Assembly: GCF_018916875.1 (NCBI RefSeq) | Contig: NZ_JAHLNO010000019.1 | Coordinates: forward strand, 124,001 to 188,000 | DNA: 64,000 bases | Direction of reading: 5' to 3' | From: Virgibacillus proomii | Lineage (GTDB): Bacteria; Bacillota; Bacilli; Bacillales; Amphibacillaceae | Shown here: in pieces, positions 61,373 to 64,000 of the stretch | Layout of the letters: every line of letters begins with the position of its first letter | Numbering within the stretch: the first letter of the stretch is position 1 | Translations under genes and position numbers: made by a program | The notes under the pieces: generated by a model | What the model was told of the DNA's origin: nothing | The model's input: the letters and a program-made list of their open reading frames with translations, nothing else | The model's database searches: none

Positions 61373-62098
61373 ATGAGTAAAGGTATAATAGGTTTGTTAA
61401 CCATTAGTCAGTCCCCAAGAACGGACGTAACGCGCCTCTTTCGAAAAGATACTCGGTAAGGAAATAAAGCTAATCGAGCGTGGAGCATTAGATATGCTGG
61501 AAATGGAAGATATGCTTGATATCGCCAGATTGATTTAACGGAGCAAACTTATATATCAAGATTAAAAAATGGGGAGCTGTAAAGATAGGAAAACAAAGGC
61601 TTCTCTCGCTTTTACAAAGAGAACTCACTAAATTAGAAATGAGAGTAGAAGTAGTTATTATGCTTTGTACAGGTGATTTCCCGACTTTAAAAGCTACAAA
61701 CCAATTATTTATCCAGACCAGTTCTAACTTATACGGTACAAGCTATTTCAACAACTGGGACATTAGGGTTAATTATTCCATTAGAAGAACAGAGGGAGAC
61801 TTTAATTGAAAAATGGGCAAATTGTAACTTAACGCTAGTACCTGAAGTTGCCCCTCCCTATGAAAAAAGTGATGTGAAAGGAGCTGCTGAACGCTTGCAA
61901 CAGCATGGAGCAGATCTTATCGTGCTCGATTGTATGGGGTATAATGAACATCACAAAAAAATGGCGATAGTAGGAAGCGGTTTGCCGGTTATCCTGCCGC
62001 GCACTTTAACTGCCCGGGTCGCTCTAGAATACGTGGAAAATAGACTCGGAAATGCCGAGTCTATTTTCCACGTCCGGAGAACAAGGAAATGGAGATAA
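61373..62098 (+). pseudogene. AroM-family protein, several frameshifts
   Basis: Starts two bases after the DUF1177 stop: MSKGIIGLLTISQSPRTDVT. A shift near 61440 moves to FEKILGKEIKLIERGALDM; another region reads VVIMLCTGDFPTLKA and a third frame carries LGLIIPLEEQRETLIEKW to LDCMGYNEH and LPRTLTARVALEYVENRL. Together they make a full AroM-like protein of about 225 residues. At least three single-base changes are needed, so a real pseudogene is more likely than sequencing error. The 18-base hairpin at its end is intact. Confidence 0.85.
62032..62072. terminator. 18-base perfect hairpin at the end of the AroM remnant
   Basis: Arms CGTGGAAAATAGACTCGG / CCGAGTCTATTTTCCACG with loop AAATG. It has no T tract on either strand, so it may act as an RNA-processing or attenuating structure rather than a simple terminator. 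The EamA gene starts 30 bases further on. Confidence 0.6.
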
Positions 62099-62102
62099 AA
62101 AA

Positions 62103-62963
62103 ATGCCTGTCATTGCTTTATTTGTTTTAAGCTTGCTTTGGGGTTCTACCTTCTATTTTACAAAAATGGTATTACCGGACTTTCATCCTGTTTCTATCGT
62201 ATTTTATCGCTGTCTGTTGGGAGGTTTGACTTTATTCCCCTTCTTTTTATGGAGGAGAAAAAAACAGGATTTTCAAAACTTCCTCCCGTTAATAGGGATT
62301 ACTTTATTAAGTACAGGTATCCCTTGGGTATTTATGAGCTTTAGTCAAAAAGGGCTTGATACTACAATAAGTGCGGTTCTTAATGCGACTGGCCCAATTT
62401 GGGGCATGGTTTTCAGCTTCTTTATTTTAAAAATACAGCTTCGTAAAAAGGAAATATTTAGTGTGCTTATTGGCTTTAGTGGAATACTAGTAGCCTTCTT
62501 TTTAGGTACCTCTGACAAGATTAACTTTACCTTCAGCAGTGCGATTCTTTTATTATTAGCAGTTAGTTTATATGCGTTATCTGCAATTTTCACATCCAAG
62601 TATTTAAGGAATGTAACGGTGTATACAATTTCGTTCGTTTCGTTGCTTACAGGAAGTGTCTATTCAGGCTTATTTATGATCTTCATCGAGCCATCCAGTT
62701 ACCGAGCTTTTATGGACATTGAAAATTTTGGTGCATTGATGATGTTAGGGGTATTTAATTCAGGAATTGGCAATCTGCTGTATTTTTATCTTGTGCAAAA
62801 AGCAGGTCCTATCTTTGCCTTATTAATAACTTATTTAATGCCGATTACCACAATTTTATTAGGTGTATTATTATTAAATGAAAATTTAGTAGCAGGAACC
62901 GTATTTGCATTAGTTTTTGTTTTAATTAGTGTATACTTTTCTAGAGAGAGAGGGAGGAAATAA
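62103..62963 (+). CDS. EamA/DMT-family transporter
   Basis: 286 residues from ATG 62103 (GGAGATAA upstream); the frame from 62052 reads through the hairpin. Ten hydrophobic segments in two EamA repeats; LFVLSLLWGSTFYFTKMVL and LLTYLMPITTILLGVLLLNE-type motifs are typical of DMT metabolite exporters (RhaT/YdcZ group). It probably exports or imports an intermediate of the cluster. Three bases separate it from the next gene. Confidence 0.88.
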   Translation: MPVIALFVLSLLWGSTFYFTKMVLPDFHPVSIVFYRCLLGGLTLFPFFLWRRKKQDFQNFLPLIGITLLSTGIPWVFMSFSQKGLDTTISAVLNATGPIWGMVFSFFILKIQLRKKEIFSVLIGFSGILVAFFLGTSDKINFTFSSAILLLLAVSLYALSAIFTSKYLRNVTVYTISFVSLLTGSVYSGLFMIFIEPSSYRAFMDIENFGALMMLGVFNSGIGNLLYFYLVQKAGPIFALLITYLMPITTILLGVLLLNENLVAGTVFALVFVLISVYFSRERGRK

Positions 62964-62965
62964 AC

Positions 62966-63877
62966 ATGGAAGCATTTCAGCAAACCGTAAATCGACTAAT
63001 GAAGAATAATATCCAGATTGAAAAAGCTGAAAAAATACTTGTTCTAACGGATCGAACGACAGAAAAATTAGCCAAAAAATTTAATGAAGCATTAAAAAAA
63101 GATGGGTGGACATCTACTTTCTATATGATGGAGGATCGATCAAAGTCAGGAGAAGAGCCACCAAAAGAAGCTGCTGAACTTATGCTGCGATACAGGCTTG
63201 TATTTTGCCTTACAAAGCATTCTTTAACGCATACGATGGCAAGAAAAGAAGCGAATGCTAAAGGAGTTAGTGTTATTACATTGCCTGGTATTACAGAGGA
63301 TATGTTCTTGCAAGGCGCGATGAGTGCCGATTACAGCCGGGTAGAAGAAGAAACGATAGCGATGGTGGAAAAATTGACAGCTGCCAAATCTGTAACGATT
63401 TTGACGGGAGAGGCAAATAAGTTAGAAATTTCGATCAAAGGAAGACGAGGGATAGCTAGTACTGGGGTATTTAGAGGAACAAGTGCATCGGGAAACCTTC
63501 CATCCGGTGAAGCATATATTGCTCCAATTGAAGGAATGGCAGAAGGTTCAATTGAAATCAATGGTTCAATAGCTGGAATAGGCTTATTAAATGAAGCAAT
63601 CACACTAACGATTGAACAAGGAAAACTTATCCATGCTACAGGAGAAAAAGGAAAGAAATTACTAGCATTACTCGGTGAGGAACAAGGAAGAATGCTTGCA
63701 GAACTCGGGATTGGAACGAATTATAAAGCGAGATTGACTGGAAATATTTTAGAAGACGAAAAAGCATATAATACCGTGCATGTTGCGTTTGGTTCAAATC
63801 ATACATTTGGTGGTACGATTAATACAGATGTACATATCGACTGTGTAACAAAAGATCCAAAATTAGAGTGGGAGTAG
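62966..63877 (+). CDS. M29 aminopeptidase-like protein (AmpS/NicX relative)
   Basis: 303 residues; GAGAGGGAGGAAATAA precedes the ATG. The C-terminal part TNYKARLTGNILEDEKAYNT, VHVAFGSNHTFGGTINTDVH, IDCV carries the Glu/His metal ligands of the M29 (thermophilic aminopeptidase AmpS) fold. Some members are ring-opening dioxygenases such as NicX, which attacks 2,5-dihydroxypyridine, and others have unknown roles in catabolic clusters. Slightly shorter than AmpS (about 410), fitting the NicX-like branch. Within a cyclic-compound cluster, a ring-opening or amide role is more attractive than peptide trimming, but this is inference. Confidence 0.75.
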   Translation: MEAFQQTVNRLMKNNIQIEKAEKILVLTDRTTEKLAKKFNEALKKDGWTSTFYMMEDRSKSGEEPPKEAAELMLRYRLVFCLTKHSLTHTMARKEANAKGVSVITLPGITEDMFLQGAMSADYSRVEEETIAMVEKLTAAKSVTILTGEANKLEISIKGRRGIASTGVFRGTSASGNLPSGEAYIAPIEGMAEGSIEINGSIAGIGLLNEAITLTIEQGKLIHATGEKGKKLLALLGEEQGRMLAELGIGTNYKARLTGNILEDEKAYNTVHVAFGSNHTFGGTINTDVHIDCVTKDPKLEWE

Positions 63878-63944
63878 TTAATCTTAAGTATTCAAGTGGA
63901 TATATCTAAGAACAGGTTGTATTTTCTTCTGTAGGTCACTGGGC

Positions 63945-64000
63945 AGTAAGACCTGCCCTTTATGAGAAGTCGAAGTGAGAGAAAACGGCACCTAAATGTC
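63945..64000 (+). repeat. Family A copy running off the window end
   Basis: GGGCAGTAAGACCTGCCC followed by AGAGAAAACGGCACCTAAAT, the middle of family A in the usual orientation. Confidence 0.6.

Overview
The window is low-GC Gram-positive DNA from a spore-former-type Bacillaceae, probably of the Oceanobacillus/Virgibacillus kind. The evidence is AT-rich genes with strong AGGAGG ribosome sites and TTG/GTG starts, SigA promoters, intrinsic terminators, cre-like sites, a preQ1-II/QueT unit and PRD-type PTS regulators. Genus is inference; no rRNA, tRNA, CRISPR array or intact transposase was seen.

Layout. 1-2760: end of a nitronate-monooxygenase-like gene, then an RRNPP (NprR/PlcR-type) regulator followed by a 46-residue exported signal-peptide precursor. 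3061-8297: a gamma-carbonic anhydrase, then a minus-strand locus with a strong promoter, a 15-codon ORF, a terminator hairpin, an MccB-like E1 enzyme, an LpxL-fold acyltransferase and an MFS exporter. This resembles microcin C-type peptide loci and is the best candidate for an undescribed system. 9221-16416: PRD activator, galactitol-type PTS EIIA/EIIB/EIIC, PfkB kinase and two class II aldolases. 17078-19723: AraC-type response regulator and an EutE-like aldehyde dehydrogenase. 21198-25429: three secreted Hbl/Nhe-type toxin components. 26257-38068: TetR/ABC locus, QueT with preQ1-II riboswitch, SDR, DUF2829 (Tad2-type), lipoprotein and a lipase-like protein, partly repeated by a 4.39-kb tandem duplication whose toxin-like end has diverged. 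38877-42620: formate-dehydrogenase-like enzyme, HxlR, DJ-1/PfpI, gene fossils. 43041-48109: complete sucrose PTS operon (scrR, scrA, scrB, scrK) with three operators, then an orphan BglG-type antiterminator leader. 49121-63877: PucR regulator and a catabolic cluster (two DUF917 proteins, hydantoinase, permease, nitrilase, racemase, DUF1177, AroM remnant, EamA exporter, M29-like protein), with two operons sharing the same upstream block.

The intergenic spaces are packed with dispersed structured repeats (families A, B, D, tail C and short tandem arrays). Every copy recognised lies in the same orientation, whatever the direction of nearby genes. One copy supplies the ribosome site and first codons of the PfkB kinase; another supplies the stop codon of the acyltransferase.

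Decay is visible in several places: an ABC permease with two frameshifts, AroM with several frameshifts, a racemase fused by deletion to the tail of an OPT permease, NUDIX and AraC fragments, and an attenuator leader with no gene behind it. Function calls rest on reading motifs and family resemblance by eye; no database search was run.
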